Below, piece after piece: positions 48,078 to 56,762 of a stretch of 64,000 nt of DNA; the first letter of the stretch is position 1; the number at the start of each line of letters is the position of its first letter. Under the pieces are notes generated by a model. That model was not told the origin of the DNA and searched no databases. It saw only the letters and a program-made list of their open reading frames with translations. This DNA comes from Lutibacter maritimus (GTDB taxonomy: Bacteria; Bacteroidota; Bacteroidia; Flavobacteriales; Flavobacteriaceae), in assembly GCF_900116115.1 (NCBI RefSeq), contig NZ_FOZP01000001.1:388071-452070 (forward strand), given 5' to 3'. The position numbers and the translations under genes are program-made.

Positions 48078-49598
48078 TTATCTCATTTTTAAACTATATA
48101 AATCAGTTCTTCTGTCATGTAAATTACGAACACTTCCTTGTTTATTTAATTCGCGTAATAAATCAATATCAACATCTGCAATTAAAATCATTTCAGAGTT
48201 AGGAGTTGCTTCCGCTTTAATTCCGTTTGTTGGAAATGCAAAATCACACGGTGTAAATACCATAGATTGTGCGTATTGAATATCCATATTATGCACTTTT
48301 GGCAAGTTTCCAACACTACCAGCAATGGCTACATAACACTCATTTTCAATAGCTCTAGCTTGTGCACAGTTTCTAACACGTGAATATCCATTTTGTGTAT
48401 CGGTTAAGAAAGGTACAAATAAAATATCCATTCCTTCTTCCGCTAATAATCTTCCTAATTCAGGAAATTCCACATCATAACAAATTAAAATTCCAATTTT
48501 ACCACAATCTGTATCAAATGTTTTTATTTCACTTCCGCCTTCCATGCCCCAAACTTTCGCTTCGTTAGGAGTAATATGAAGTTTTATGTAGCGTTCTATG
48601 GTTCCGTCTCTTTTACATAAATAACCAGCATTGTATAATTTACCATCAATAAATTCAGGCATACTTCCTGTTATAATATTGATATTGTATGAAATGGCAA
48701 ATTTTGAAAATGTTTGCACAATGGGCTCGGTATGTTTTGCCAACTCTCTAATAGCTTCTGGCTCAGTTAAATGGTTATTTTCTGCCATTAAAGGCGCATT
48801 GAAAAATTCTGGAAACAATGCGAAATCGGATCTGTAACCAGAAACAGAATCTATAAAAAACTCGGCTTGTTGCAGCAGTTCTTCTAAATTTTTATAAGAA
48901 CGCATTTGCCATTGGATGAGCCCAAGACGAATAATTTTCTTTTGAGTTGTTGCCTCGGTAGATTCTTCTTCATAATAAATATTATCCCATTCTAATAGAA
49001 CAGCATAATCATTTGATGCTTCATCACCTTCTAAATAACTTTTTAATATACGAGCAGGGTGGAAATCATTAGAAATTTGAAAATTGAACACTGGATCGTG
49101 AATTTCTTTTTTTCTAACTTTATCAATATATTCTTTTGGTGATAATTTATCTGAATATTTATGGTAGTTTGGAATTCTTCCTCCAAATGCAACACCTTTT
49201 AAATTTAGTTTTTCACACAAGTCTTTTCTGTAATCATACAATCTTCTACCAAGTCTAAGACCTCTAAATTCTGGTTTTATAAATACATCTATGCCGTACA
49301 ACATATCACCTTCATCAGTATGTGTATTAAATGTATAATCTCCAGTAATTTCTTGATATGTGTGATGTTTGCGAATTTTACTATAATCAACTATAATAGA
49401 CAATGCACAGCCTGCAATTTGATTGTTAACCTTTATAACAACTTGGCCTTCAGGAAATCGGTTGATTAATGAATCAATTTGATGCTCTCTCCAATAGGAG
49501 TTGGGCATAGTTGTATAAGATTCTATCATAGCTTTTTTAAGCTCTTGATAATCGTCCTGAGTTAAAAATGTAAGTTCAATATTTTCAATTTTTTTCAT
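48078..49598 (-). CDS. GNAT acetyltransferase-nitrilase (carbon-nitrogen hydrolase) fusion protein
   Basis: A 506-residue two-domain enzyme. Residues ~1-205 are a GNAT domain, with VFIKPEFRGLRLGRRLYDYR (~105-125) as acetyl-CoA motif A. Residues ~222-506 are a nitrilase-superfamily domain with the catalytic triad E264 (ALFPEFF), K339 (RYIKLHITPNE) and C373 (GILICYDVEFPE). The fusion is common in Bacteroidota. The natural reaction is not known to me; amidase action on an acylated or amide substrate is likely. It is upstream of corA by eight bases, which may be transcriptional convenience rather than function. Confidence 0.92.
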   Translation of the reverse strand: MKKIENIELTFLTQDDYQELKKAMIESYTTMPNSYWREHQIDSLINRFPEGQVVIKVNNQIAGCALSIIVDYSKIRKHHTYQEITGDYTFNTHTDEGDMLYGIDVFIKPEFRGLRLGRRLYDYRKDLCEKLNLKGVAFGGRIPNYHKYSDKLSPKEYIDKVRKKEIHDPVFNFQISNDFHPARILKSYLEGDEASNDYAVLLEWDNIYYEEESTEATTQKKIIRLGLIQWQMRSYKNLEELLQQAEFFIDSVSGYRSDFALFPEFFNAPLMAENNHLTEPEAIRELAKHTEPIVQTFSKFAISYNINIITGSMPEFIDGKLYNAGYLCKRDGTIERYIKLHITPNEAKVWGMEGGSEIKTFDTDCGKIGILICYDVEFPELGRLLAEEGMDILFVPFLTDTQNGYSRVRNCAQARAIENECYVAIAGSVGNLPKVHNMDIQYAQSMVFTPCDFAFPTNGIKAEATPNSEMILIADVDIDLLRELNKQGSVRNLHDRRTDLYSLKMR

Positions 49599-49706
49599 TT
49601 GTAATGTGCAGTTTAAATATAAAAGGGTCTATTTTGTTATAATAATAATTTTTATTTAATTCTCATTAAAATTATATAAAATAATAATATATTCTTTATT
49701 TAATTT

Positions 49707-50723
49707 TTATTTTAAAATAGCTTCAATTTTATTTAAAGTTTCAGTATTAAATTCTAAATTGTCTAATGCTTTTAAGCTATCTAAAAGTTGTTCTGGCTTG
49801 CTTGCTCCAACTAAAACAGATGTAATTCTTTTATCTTTAAGTAGCCAAGTTATTGCCATTTGTGCCAACGTTTGATTTCTTGAAATAGCAATTTCATTTA
49901 GTTGTTTCACTTTATTAAGTACAGTTTCATTTAACTGTGATGTTTGCAAATAGCGACCATCTTTTACAGCTCTTGAATCTTCAGGAAAGCCATTTAAATA
50001 TTTACTGGTTAAAATTCCTTGTTTTAAAGGAGAAAAGGCAATTGCACCAATACCTTCATTTTCTATTACATCTAGTAATCCATCTTCAACCCATCTATCC
50101 ATCATATTATATCTTGGTTGGTGAATAAGGCAAGGTGTGCCTAGTTCTTTTAGTATTTTTGATGCTTTGACAGTTTCTTCTGCTGGGTAATTTGATAATC
50201 CAACATATAACGCTTTTCCTTGTCTAACAATTTGGTCTAACGCACCCATTGTCTCCTCTAAAGGTGTATCTGGATCTGGACGATGATGGTAAAAAATATC
50301 TACATACTCTAATCCCATTCTTTTTAAACTTTGGTCTAAACTTGAAATTAAATATTTGCGAGAACCTAGGTTTCCATATGGTCCAGGCCACATATCGTAC
50401 CCTGCTTTTGATGAAATAATTAATTCATCTCTAAAAGGTTTAAAATCTCTGTTTAAAATTGTGCCAAATGTATTTTCTGCTGATCCGTATGGAGGACCGT
50501 AATTGTTAGCTAAATCAAAATGGGTAATACCGTTATCAAAAGCACATTTTAAAATATTTCTTGAATTTTCAAAATTATCTGTAAAACCAAAGTTATGCCA
50601 AAGACCTAATGAAATTGCAGGTAAAAGTAAGCCGCTTTTTCCTGTTCGGTTATATTTCATATGCTCATATCTGTTGGCACTTGGTTGGTATATTTTTTCA
50701 CTAGGAACATTAAATTCACTCAT
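49707..50723 (-). CDS. mgrA: Aldo/keto reductase (L-glyceraldehyde 3-phosphate reductase type)
   Basis: A 338-residue cytosolic NADPH-dependent reductase. It opens with SANRYEHMKYNRTGKSGLLL, then has LGLWHNFG and FDLANNYGPPYGSAE with the catalytic Tyr. The catalytic Lys is in ISSKAGYDMWPGPYG and the His in IFYHHRPDPDTPLEET; cofactor motifs lie near VLVGASKPEQLLDSL. These match the YghZ/MgrA (Gpr) group, which reduces L-glyceraldehyde 3-phosphate and methylglyoxal. The gene name is by resemblance. It follows the exonuclease gene by 38 bases on the same strand and may be read with it. Confidence 0.88.
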   Translation of the reverse strand: MSEFNVPSEKIYQPSANRYEHMKYNRTGKSGLLLPAISLGLWHNFGFTDNFENSRNILKCAFDNGITHFDLANNYGPPYGSAENTFGTILNRDFKPFRDELIISSKAGYDMWPGPYGNLGSRKYLISSLDQSLKRMGLEYVDIFYHHRPDPDTPLEETMGALDQIVRQGKALYVGLSNYPAEETVKASKILKELGTPCLIHQPRYNMMDRWVEDGLLDVIENEGIGAIAFSPLKQGILTSKYLNGFPEDSRAVKDGRYLQTSQLNETVLNKVKQLNEIAISRNQTLAQMAITWLLKDKRITSVLVGASKPEQLLDSLKALDNLEFNTETLNKIEAILK

Positions 50724-50761
50724 AAGTATCGTTTTGTAGTTTTCTAAAAGTTCAAAATTAA

Positions 50762-52165
50762 TTAAAATAAAGTTGAAAAAAGTTCAATTGACTCTACATT
50801 AATTTCATTTTCAAAATTATGTATTATTTTTTCTTCATTATTAACATAGGGTTTTAAAATTCTATGTATGTCACTATTGTCTTTTTTTGGTGTAATTATA
50901 TTTAAATAATCTTTAGCAGTTAGTAATTTATGTTCATTTTTTGCAAAGCCAAAACCTTTATAAATACCGTTTAGTACTAAAATATAAGCAGTTTCATTTT
51001 TTACTCTACCAGATTCTTTAATCACAAAATTTTTATTTTTGAATTTAATGGAATTTACAGCTTCCATCACTCTTTTATTATATGAATGTATGTCTTCTTC
51101 ATCTCTACAAACTCCTTTACATTGTTTAATTTGATAATGAAAACAGCTACTTACGTTGGATTGTAAGTGACAATATTTTGGGCAAAGCTCAAAAGTTTCA
51201 CATAATTTTTCAAGAAAAAGTCGGCATTCAGTTTCAGTATAAAATTTTTGAATTGGATTTGAAATTAACTTTAATTTGTTAGATGCAAGGTGAATAATAC
51301 CGTTTCTATCTTCATAATAAAATAAGCCAATGCTTTCATTGTTTCTTCTTTGTGCTCGGTTAAATTTTGGATATCTTTTTTTTATTTCAGATGATTCTAA
51401 TAAAAGTGCCACAAGTTCGTTTCCAGTTTCTTCAAAAGTTATGTTTGAAGTTTCTAAACACATGGTAACTTCTTTTTTAGATTTATCGTAAAAATGGTTT
51501 AATACACGTTGCTTTATGTTGTTGGCTTTACCAATATAAATTATTTCATCCTTCGTATTTTTAAAATAATAAATACCTGTTGTAGTTGGCAATGCATCAA
51601 AAACTTTTTTAGAAAGCAATGGAGGTAAAGTTGCTTGTTTTGAGCGTGGATTTAAAAATGAACTGAAAACGGTTTTATCTTCATCTAAATCCAATAATTT
51701 TTTAAATAAAATTGTTGTGGCTTCTGCATCACCTTTTGCTCTGTGTCTGTCTTTTATTACAATATTTTGAGAGCTACACAAAGCGCCTAAACTGTATGAT
51801 TTTAAACCTGGAAGCAACTTTCTTGATAAGCGAACTGTGCACAGTTTTTTGCGCTTAAAACTAAAACCTAAATCTTTAAATTCTTGTTGAATAATAGTAT
51901 AATCGAAATTAACATTATGGGCAACAAAAATGGTGTCTTTAGTTATTTCTTCAATTTCTTTTGCAATTTCAAAAAATTTTGGAGCGTTGGCAACCATTTG
52001 GTTGTTAATACCTGTTAAGTTTGTGATAAAAGGAGGAATGCTACATTGTGGGTTTACCAAAGTTGTGAATTCACCAATTACTTTTTTACCGTTGTGTATA
52101 AAAATTGAAATTTCTGTAATTTTTGAACTATGTCCTGTTGTTTCTATATCAACTATTGCATACAT
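50762..52165 (-). CDS. DnaQ-like 3'-5' exonuclease fused to a GIY-YIG nuclease domain
   Basis: A 467-residue protein. Residues ~1-165 are a DEDDh exonuclease: D6/E8 (VDIETTG), D88 (HNVNFDYT), H141/D146 (RHRAKGDAEA). Residues ~190-275 are a UvrC/Cho-type GIY-YIG domain (TTGIYYFKNTKDEIIYIGKA), with the Arg/Glu region LVALLLESSEIKKR. The C-terminal part has a cysteine-rich patch (CPKYCHLQSNVSSC, CKGVC) that may bind zinc. The architecture is found in the epsilon-like/Cho family and could excise damaged DNA. The start overlaps the S24 regulator's stop by one base (TAATG), so it is coupled to it. Function in repair inferred. Confidence 0.88.
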   Translation of the reverse strand: MYAIVDIETTGHSSKITEISIFIHNGKKVIGEFTTLVNPQCSIPPFITNLTGINNQMVANAPKFFEIAKEIEEITKDTIFVAHNVNFDYTIIQQEFKDLGFSFKRKKLCTVRLSRKLLPGLKSYSLGALCSSQNIVIKDRHRAKGDAEATTILFKKLLDLDEDKTVFSSFLNPRSKQATLPPLLSKKVFDALPTTTGIYYFKNTKDEIIYIGKANNIKQRVLNHFYDKSKKEVTMCLETSNITFEETGNELVALLLESSEIKKRYPKFNRAQRRNNESIGLFYYEDRNGIIHLASNKLKLISNPIQKFYTETECRLFLEKLCETFELCPKYCHLQSNVSSCFHYQIKQCKGVCRDEEDIHSYNKRVMEAVNSIKFKNKNFVIKESGRVKNETAYILVLNGIYKGFGFAKNEHKLLTAKDYLNIITPKKDNSDIHRILKPYVNNEEKIIHNFENEINVESIELFSTLF

Positions 52166-52938
52166 TATTTTAAAGATTTTTCAAGTGCTTTTAGTTCAAC
52201 GCCTAATTGATTTAACATAGTTGCAATACTGCTTATTTTTAGTTCGTGTTCGTCATATTCTTGAGTGTTAATACTACAAGTAAACTCCCATAGTTCAAGA
52301 ACTTCATTAACAGGCACATAATACGGATCATATTTTGTATTGTCAGATACTAAAAGCAACATATTATGTTCTTCAATTTTATCGTATACTCGTTTATATA
52401 CAATTCCATCATTTAATGTAAGAACAATGTAGGTTTTTCCATTTTTTAATTGGCTAATGTTTTCAATAAATTTTGCAACAATGTACGAACCGCTTTTTAC
52501 GGGTAGCATAGAGTCGCCTTTTATTGGAAATGCTCTGTGTGTTCCTGTTGGTAAAAAAGGTAATTTTATTTTGGATAAATGTTCTATATATTCCGGATCG
52601 GAATATCCTTGTAAATAACCAGCAGATGCTTCTATAGGAACAATTTCAATCAGTTCTTCATCTTGCTCATTTATGGTGATAGGAAATAAAAGTCGGTCAT
52701 TTCCTATTTTTAATAATGATACGTCTTTAATTTTTGTTAAATCGTTTTTTATTAGCATATCAATACTAATTCCAAAATAGTTTGAAATTGCTACTAAAAA
52801 CTCAATAGGAGGAATGGCTCTGTTTTCTTCATAAGAACTTATTCTTGAGCGAGAAACGTTTAAAATTTGAGCAAATTGCTCTTGCGTTAGTTCTTTTAAA
52901 TTGCGTAAATGCTTAATGTTATTTGATAAATAATTCAT
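52165..52938 (-). CDS. LexA-like regulator (XRE HTH plus S24 autoproteolytic domain)
   Basis: A 257-residue regulator. Residues ~7-60 are an XRE helix-turn-helix (LTQEQFAQILNVSRSRISSY). Residues ~95-225 are an S24 peptidase domain with cleavage site A106-G107 (ASAGYLQG), catalytic S143 (KGDSMLPV) and K182 (VYKRVY), so the LexA/CI self-cleavage machinery looks complete. Such proteins lose repression after RecA-stimulated cleavage. Translational coupling to the exonuclease-GIY-YIG gene suggests it controls that nuclease and itself. No phage genes lie nearby, so it is not obviously a prophage repressor. The final ~30 residues are an extra helical tail (SIATMLNQLGVELKALEKSL). Confidence 0.9.
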   Translation of the reverse strand: MNYLSNNIKHLRNLKELTQEQFAQILNVSRSRISSYEENRAIPPIEFLVAISNYFGISIDMLIKNDLTKIKDVSLLKIGNDRLLFPITINEQDEELIEIVPIEASAGYLQGYSDPEYIEHLSKIKLPFLPTGTHRAFPIKGDSMLPVKSGSYIVAKFIENISQLKNGKTYIVLTLNDGIVYKRVYDKIEEHNMLLLVSDNTKYDPYYVPVNEVLELWEFTCSINTQEYDEHELKISSIATMLNQLGVELKALEKSLK

Positions 52939-52983
52939 ATTGCTAAATATAGGTGCTTACTTTGCTAAAATAATGAGCAATAT
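52937..52983. promoter_or_regulatory. Repeat-rich operator candidate before the S24 regulator gene
   Basis: TTGCTAAA occurs twice (52940-52947, 52962-52969), spaced 22 bases (two helical turns). TTGCT-N9-AGCAA forms an inverted repeat (52962-52980). ATATTGCT (52937-52944) and AGCAATAT (52976-52983) are a longer inverted pair. It starts at the ATG (52938) and covers the promoter region. Suited to autorepression, by inference. Confidence 0.5.
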
Positions 52984-53030
52984 AAAATTATTTTATGAAT
53001 TATAAAATTATTTTGAATTAAAATAACTTC

Positions 53031-53060
53031 AAAAAAAAATCCTTGTTTTTAAAAACAAGG
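53031..53060 (-). terminator. Terminator of the tiny basic protein gene
   Basis: The 20-base perfect palindrome ccttgttttt / aaaaacaagg (53041-53060) is followed on the minus strand by a run of T (53031-53039). It is 11 bases after the stop at 53071. Confidence 0.85.
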
Positions 53061-53070
53061 ACATTAAAAA

Positions 53071-53175
53071 TTATTCGTATTTAGGTTTTTTATCTCTTTT
53101 TGCTGCTTTTTTTTCTTTAGCAGTTTTAAGAGGTTCTTTTTTTACGTTTTTTTTTGCATCTTGACTTTTTGCCAT
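53071..53175 (-). CDS. Tiny basic protein (34 residues)
   Basis: ATG at 53173-53175 and TAA at 53071-53073. The protein reads MAKSQDAKKNVKKEPLKTAK, then EKKAAKRDKKPKYE. Almost half of its residues are Lys; it is presumably unstructured and could bind nucleic acids or ribosomes. A strong terminator follows immediately and it stands alone between the S24 regulator and the histidine kinase, which supports a real gene. Similar small Lys-rich proteins occur in flavobacteria as far as I remember; function unknown. Confidence 0.6.
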   Translation of the reverse strand: MAKSQDAKKNVKKEPLKTAKEKKAAKRDKKPKYE

Positions 53176-53296
53176 TGTAAAAAATTTTAATTGGTTTAAA
53201 CTTGTATAGTAAATTTAGCTATAAATTTTTAATATAAAAAAATTAATTATGAATATTAGATGTTTTTAAAAAATTGAAAATTAGATATTTAATGTT

Positions 53297-54670
53297 TTAT
53301 AATTCTGTTGTTGGTATTTGTATCCAAACTTTGGTACCTACATTTACCTCACTTTCAATTCCAATAAAACCATTATTTTTTTCAATATATTCTTTCGCTA
53401 ATTTTAAGCCTAAGCCTGTTCCAGACTCATTGTTTGTTCCTTTTGTATTTGAATTAAAGTTTAAATCAAAAATAGTTTTTAAGTTTTCTTTTGATATTCC
53501 TACACCTGAATCTTCAAAAGAAATTTCAATATAATTTTCAGTGTTAATATTTGAAGTTATTATAATTTTTCCATTGTTAGGTGTAAATTTTATGGCATTT
53601 GAAATTAAATTTCTAACAACTGTCATAATCATATTATAATCACAATATACAGTTGCTTCTTCCTGAATATGAACCTCTAATGATAAATTTTTAATTGAAA
53701 TGCTATTTTTCATCAATAAAATTACCGGATTAAAAATATTTTTTAATTGAACGTATTCTGGATGCACTTTAATTGTTCCTGATTCTGCACGTGACCATTG
53801 CAATAAATTTTCTAATAAATGAAAGGTTTGTTTAGAACTGTTGTGTAATTTTACTAAAAACTCTTCTATTTTTGATGCTGGCATTTCTTTATGTCTATTT
53901 ATAAGCAATTCTATCATTTGCGTATAAGTACCTAAAGGTCCTTTTAAATCGTGCGCTATAATTGCAAAAAAATTTGTTTTATTTTTATTTGATTGTATTA
54001 AAGTTTCGTTTTTAATTTTAATTTCTTTTTCTTCAACTTCTTTTAAAATCAACAACAATATCATTGGGAAAGAAAAAGAACCTATTATTAATAGTAGGTA
54101 AGAAATAATTTGAACATTATTATTTATATTCAATATCACTGAAGATTCTTGGAAATAAGCCCAAAAGCTTCTGAAAACAAATGTTAAGCCAATTAAAAAG
54201 CAAAGAAAACTAACTAATTCTTGAATTTTAGTTTTATCCTTTTTAAAAATTAGCAGTAAACTTCCGGCAATATATAAAAATGCAATAATTATAGACATAA
54301 CTACTATTCTAGTTCCTTCATGTAGATTTCCAGCAAATAAGAAAACAATTGATAATACAACAGGAATGGTTATAGAGCGTTTAAAATGGTTTATTGCAAA
54401 TTTTTTGTTTGCATTTATAATAGAATAAAGATCTAAAAATATAGCAAAAATTAGAAAAGTATTTGGTAAAACTACTCCATAAAACCAAGGAATATTATCT
54501 CTTAAAGCTAATAAAATCCATAAAAATGCATATAGTATTTTTGAAATAATAAAAATATATAAAATTGGATTTTTTACGTTGTAAAAAATAACATAAACAG
54601 ACAAGAAAAAAATTATTAAATATTTTCCAAGAGAAAAAATATAAAAAAGGGTGTGCACATCAATATTCAT
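53297..54670 (-). CDS. Membrane sensor histidine kinase
   Basis: A 457-residue kinase. The N-terminal ~210 residues hold about seven hydrophobic segments, a 7TM-like sensor without an obvious extracytoplasmic domain. A helical linker with coiled-coil character (EVEEKEIKIKNETLIQSNKN, ~211-230) leads to HisKA with H240 (AIIAHDLKGPLGTYTQ). The HATPase domain follows, with N box NLISNAIKFTPNNG, G1 DSGVGIS and G2 GTGLGLKLAKEY. No response regulator or GGDEF gene is adjacent, so its partner is elsewhere. The upstream region to the S9 peptidase gene contains two palindromes (54697-54731). Signal unknown. Confidence 0.9.
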   Translation of the reverse strand: MNIDVHTLFYIFSLGKYLIIFFLSVYVIFYNVKNPILYIFIISKILYAFLWILLALRDNIPWFYGVVLPNTFLIFAIFLDLYSIINANKKFAINHFKRSITIPVVLSIVFLFAGNLHEGTRIVVMSIIIAFLYIAGSLLLIFKKDKTKIQELVSFLCFLIGLTFVFRSFWAYFQESSVILNINNNVQIISYLLLIIGSFSFPMILLLILKEVEEKEIKIKNETLIQSNKNKTNFFAIIAHDLKGPLGTYTQMIELLINRHKEMPASKIEEFLVKLHNSSKQTFHLLENLLQWSRAESGTIKVHPEYVQLKNIFNPVILLMKNSISIKNLSLEVHIQEEATVYCDYNMIMTVVRNLISNAIKFTPNNGKIIITSNINTENYIEISFEDSGVGISKENLKTIFDLNFNSNTKGTNNESGTGLGLKLAKEYIEKNNGFIGIESEVNVGTKVWIQIPTTEL

Positions 54671-54696
54671 GATATAGGGGTTCTTTATAGCAATTA

Positions 54697-54731
54697 AGTA
54701 AATTTACTAATTAAAAATACTAATTAGTATT
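54697..54731. promoter_or_regulatory. Two palindromes sharing a TACTAATTA repeat
   Basis: AGTAAATTTACT (54697-54708) and AATACTAATTAGTATT (54716-54731) are both perfect palindromes, and TACTAATTA occurs at 54705-54713 and again at 54718-54726. They lie between the divergent histidine-kinase and S9 peptidase genes and could bind a dimeric regulator. Confidence 0.4.
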
Positions 54732-54792
54732 AAAATTCAATTTTTTTTAATTATTCACAGTAATATTTATTACACAGAATAATTAAAAGAAG

Positions 54793-54824
54793 TTGTATAG
54801 TAAAATAATAAAAAACTAAATTTG
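54793..54824 (+). promoter_or_regulatory. Promoter of the S9 peptidase gene
   Basis: TTG (54793-54795), a 21-base spacer, TAAATTTG (54817-54824), followed by the ATG at 54849. Both boxes match the flavobacterial consensus. Confidence 0.7.
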
Positions 54825-54848
54825 CTCTTTATCCAAAATAAATATCAA

Positions 54849-56762
54849 ATGAGTATGAATAAATTATTTTTAAGTATTGTTTTTGCTTTTTGTTTCTTGC
54901 AATTATCAGCACAAAATGTAATGACTCCAGAAATTTTATTACAACTAAATAAAGTTTCAGGAAAAGGAATTTCAAAAGATGGAAACCATGTTATTTATTC
55001 CGTATCAAAATACAATAAAAGCCTAAACACAAGTAAAACTAACTATTATTCAATACCAATTTCAGGAGGAGAAGCAATGCTAATAGATAATTATAAAACA
55101 TTGCTTTCAAATAAAAATGTTTCACCAAACGGAGCATATATCATTTCAACTTCAGAGGTGAAGCTTCAAAATATTGAGGGTTCAGATTTTTATAATGATG
55201 TGTCAAATTCAAATGTTCAAATTTATGATGCACTTAACTACAGGCATTGGGATACTTGGGAAGATGGAAAGTATAGTCATATTGGGTATCAATCTACTCA
55301 AAATAAAAATGACAATTGGATAGATATTATGCTTAATGAACCATTTGATTGCCCTACAAAACCATTTGGAGGCTCGGAAGATTACGTTTGGAACCCAAAT
55401 AGTAAAAGTATTTTATATGTTGCAAAAAAGCTTACAGGAACTGAATATGCAACAAGTACAAATACAGATATTTACGAGTATGATTTAGCATCAAAAATAA
55501 CCAAAAACTTAACTGAAGAAAACAAAGGGTATGATACGCAACCTGCTTTTTCTTCAAAAGGGCAATTGGCTTGGTTACAAATGAAAAGAGATGGTTATGA
55601 GGCTGATAAGAATGATATTATTATAAAAATTAATGATGAATCGGTTAATTTAACAGGCGCTTGGGATGAAACTGTTGATAGTTTTGTTTGGCAAGATAAA
55701 GGTGAAAAAATTTACTTTATTGCACCAACTTTTGGAACAATGCAATTATTTGAAATTGCAATTCCTACTTCAACAAAAAAAATAAGCAAACCAAAGCAAC
55801 TTACTGAAGGACAGTTTGATGTAAGCGGAATTGTTGGGCAAGTTAATAATGCCATTGTTGTGAGCAGAAGAGATATGAATCATGCAATTGAGTTGTATTC
55901 TGTAGATTTAAAAACTGGTAAAATGAACCAGCTTACTCATGAAAATGAAGAAATTTACAATGGTTTGGATTTAAGTACTGTTGAAAAAAGAATGGTAAAA
56001 ACTACCGATGGAAAAGATATGTTAACTTGGGTAATTTATCCACCAAATTTTGATTCCTCAAAAAAATATCCAACAATTTTATATTGTAAAGGTGGTCCGC
56101 AAGGGCCTTTAAGTCAATCGTACTCTTTTAGATGGAATTATCAATTAATGGCTGCAAATGGTTATATAATTGTTGCGCCAAGTAGAAGAGGAATGAGCGG
56201 TTTTGGTGTGGAATGGAATGAACAAATTAGTAAAGATTATGGTGGACAAAATATGCAAGATTATTTATCTGCCATTGATGATATTTCTAAAGAACCCTAT
56301 GTAGATACCGATAGATTAGGAGCCGTTGGAGCAAGTTATGGAGGTTATTCGGTATTTTATTTGGCAGGTATACACGAAGGAAGATTTAAAAGTTTTATTG
56401 CGCACGACGGAATGTTTAATTTACGCAGTATGTACGGAACAACCGAAGAATTGTTTTTTGTAAATTGGGATTTAGGTGGTAATTATTGGGATGCATCAAA
56501 TGTAGCAGCTCAACAATCTTTTGAGAAATTTAATCCGGTTAATTATGTGGATAAATGGACAACGCCAATTTTAATTATTCAAGGAGGAAAAGATTATAGA
56601 GTGCCAATTGGGCAAGGTTTAGAAGCTTTTCAGGCGGCACAGTTAAAAGGAATTAAAAGTAAATTATTGTATTTCCCAGAAGAAAATCACTGGGTTTTAA
56701 ATCCTCAAAACAGTTTGGTTTGGCAACGCGAATTTTTTAAATGGTTACAGGAAACCTTATAA
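54849..56762 (+). CDS. S9 family peptidase (prolyl oligopeptidase / DPP-IV-like)
   Basis: A 637-residue secreted serine peptidase. The start at 54849 gives MSMNKLFLSIVFAFCFLQLS; a second ATG at 54855 gives an equally good signal, and the TTG extension at 54822 overlaps the -7 box so it is excluded. The N-terminal ~380 residues form a beta-propeller (NGAYIISTSEVKL, AWLQMKRDG). The C-terminal alpha/beta hydrolase has Ser in GAVGASYGGYSVFYLAG, Asp in IQGGKDYRVP and His in PEENHWVL. It cleaves after Pro or other small residues from peptides. It is single and its end overlaps the next gene by six bases. Confidence 0.93.
   Translation: MSMNKLFLSIVFAFCFLQLSAQNVMTPEILLQLNKVSGKGISKDGNHVIYSVSKYNKSLNTSKTNYYSIPISGGEAMLIDNYKTLLSNKNVSPNGAYIISTSEVKLQNIEGSDFYNDVSNSNVQIYDALNYRHWDTWEDGKYSHIGYQSTQNKNDNWIDIMLNEPFDCPTKPFGGSEDYVWNPNSKSILYVAKKLTGTEYATSTNTDIYEYDLASKITKNLTEENKGYDTQPAFSSKGQLAWLQMKRDGYEADKNDIIIKINDESVNLTGAWDETVDSFVWQDKGEKIYFIAPTFGTMQLFEIAIPTSTKKISKPKQLTEGQFDVSGIVGQVNNAIVVSRRDMNHAIELYSVDLKTGKMNQLTHENEEIYNGLDLSTVEKRMVKTTDGKDMLTWVIYPPNFDSSKKYPTILYCKGGPQGPLSQSYSFRWNYQLMAANGYIIVAPSRRGMSGFGVEWNEQISKDYGGQNMQDYLSAIDDISKEPYVDTDRLGAVGASYGGYSVFYLAGIHEGRFKSFIAHDGMFNLRSMYGTTEELFFVNWDLGGNYWDASNVAAQQSFEKFNPVNYVDKWTTPILIIQGGKDYRVPIGQGLEAFQAAQLKGIKSKLLYFPEENHWVLNPQNSLVWQREFFKWLQETL

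Noticed and set aside
52165-52938. Prophage CI-type repressor
   Set aside because: The regulator is not flanked by phage, integrase or excisionase genes, and is coupled instead to a repair-type nuclease.
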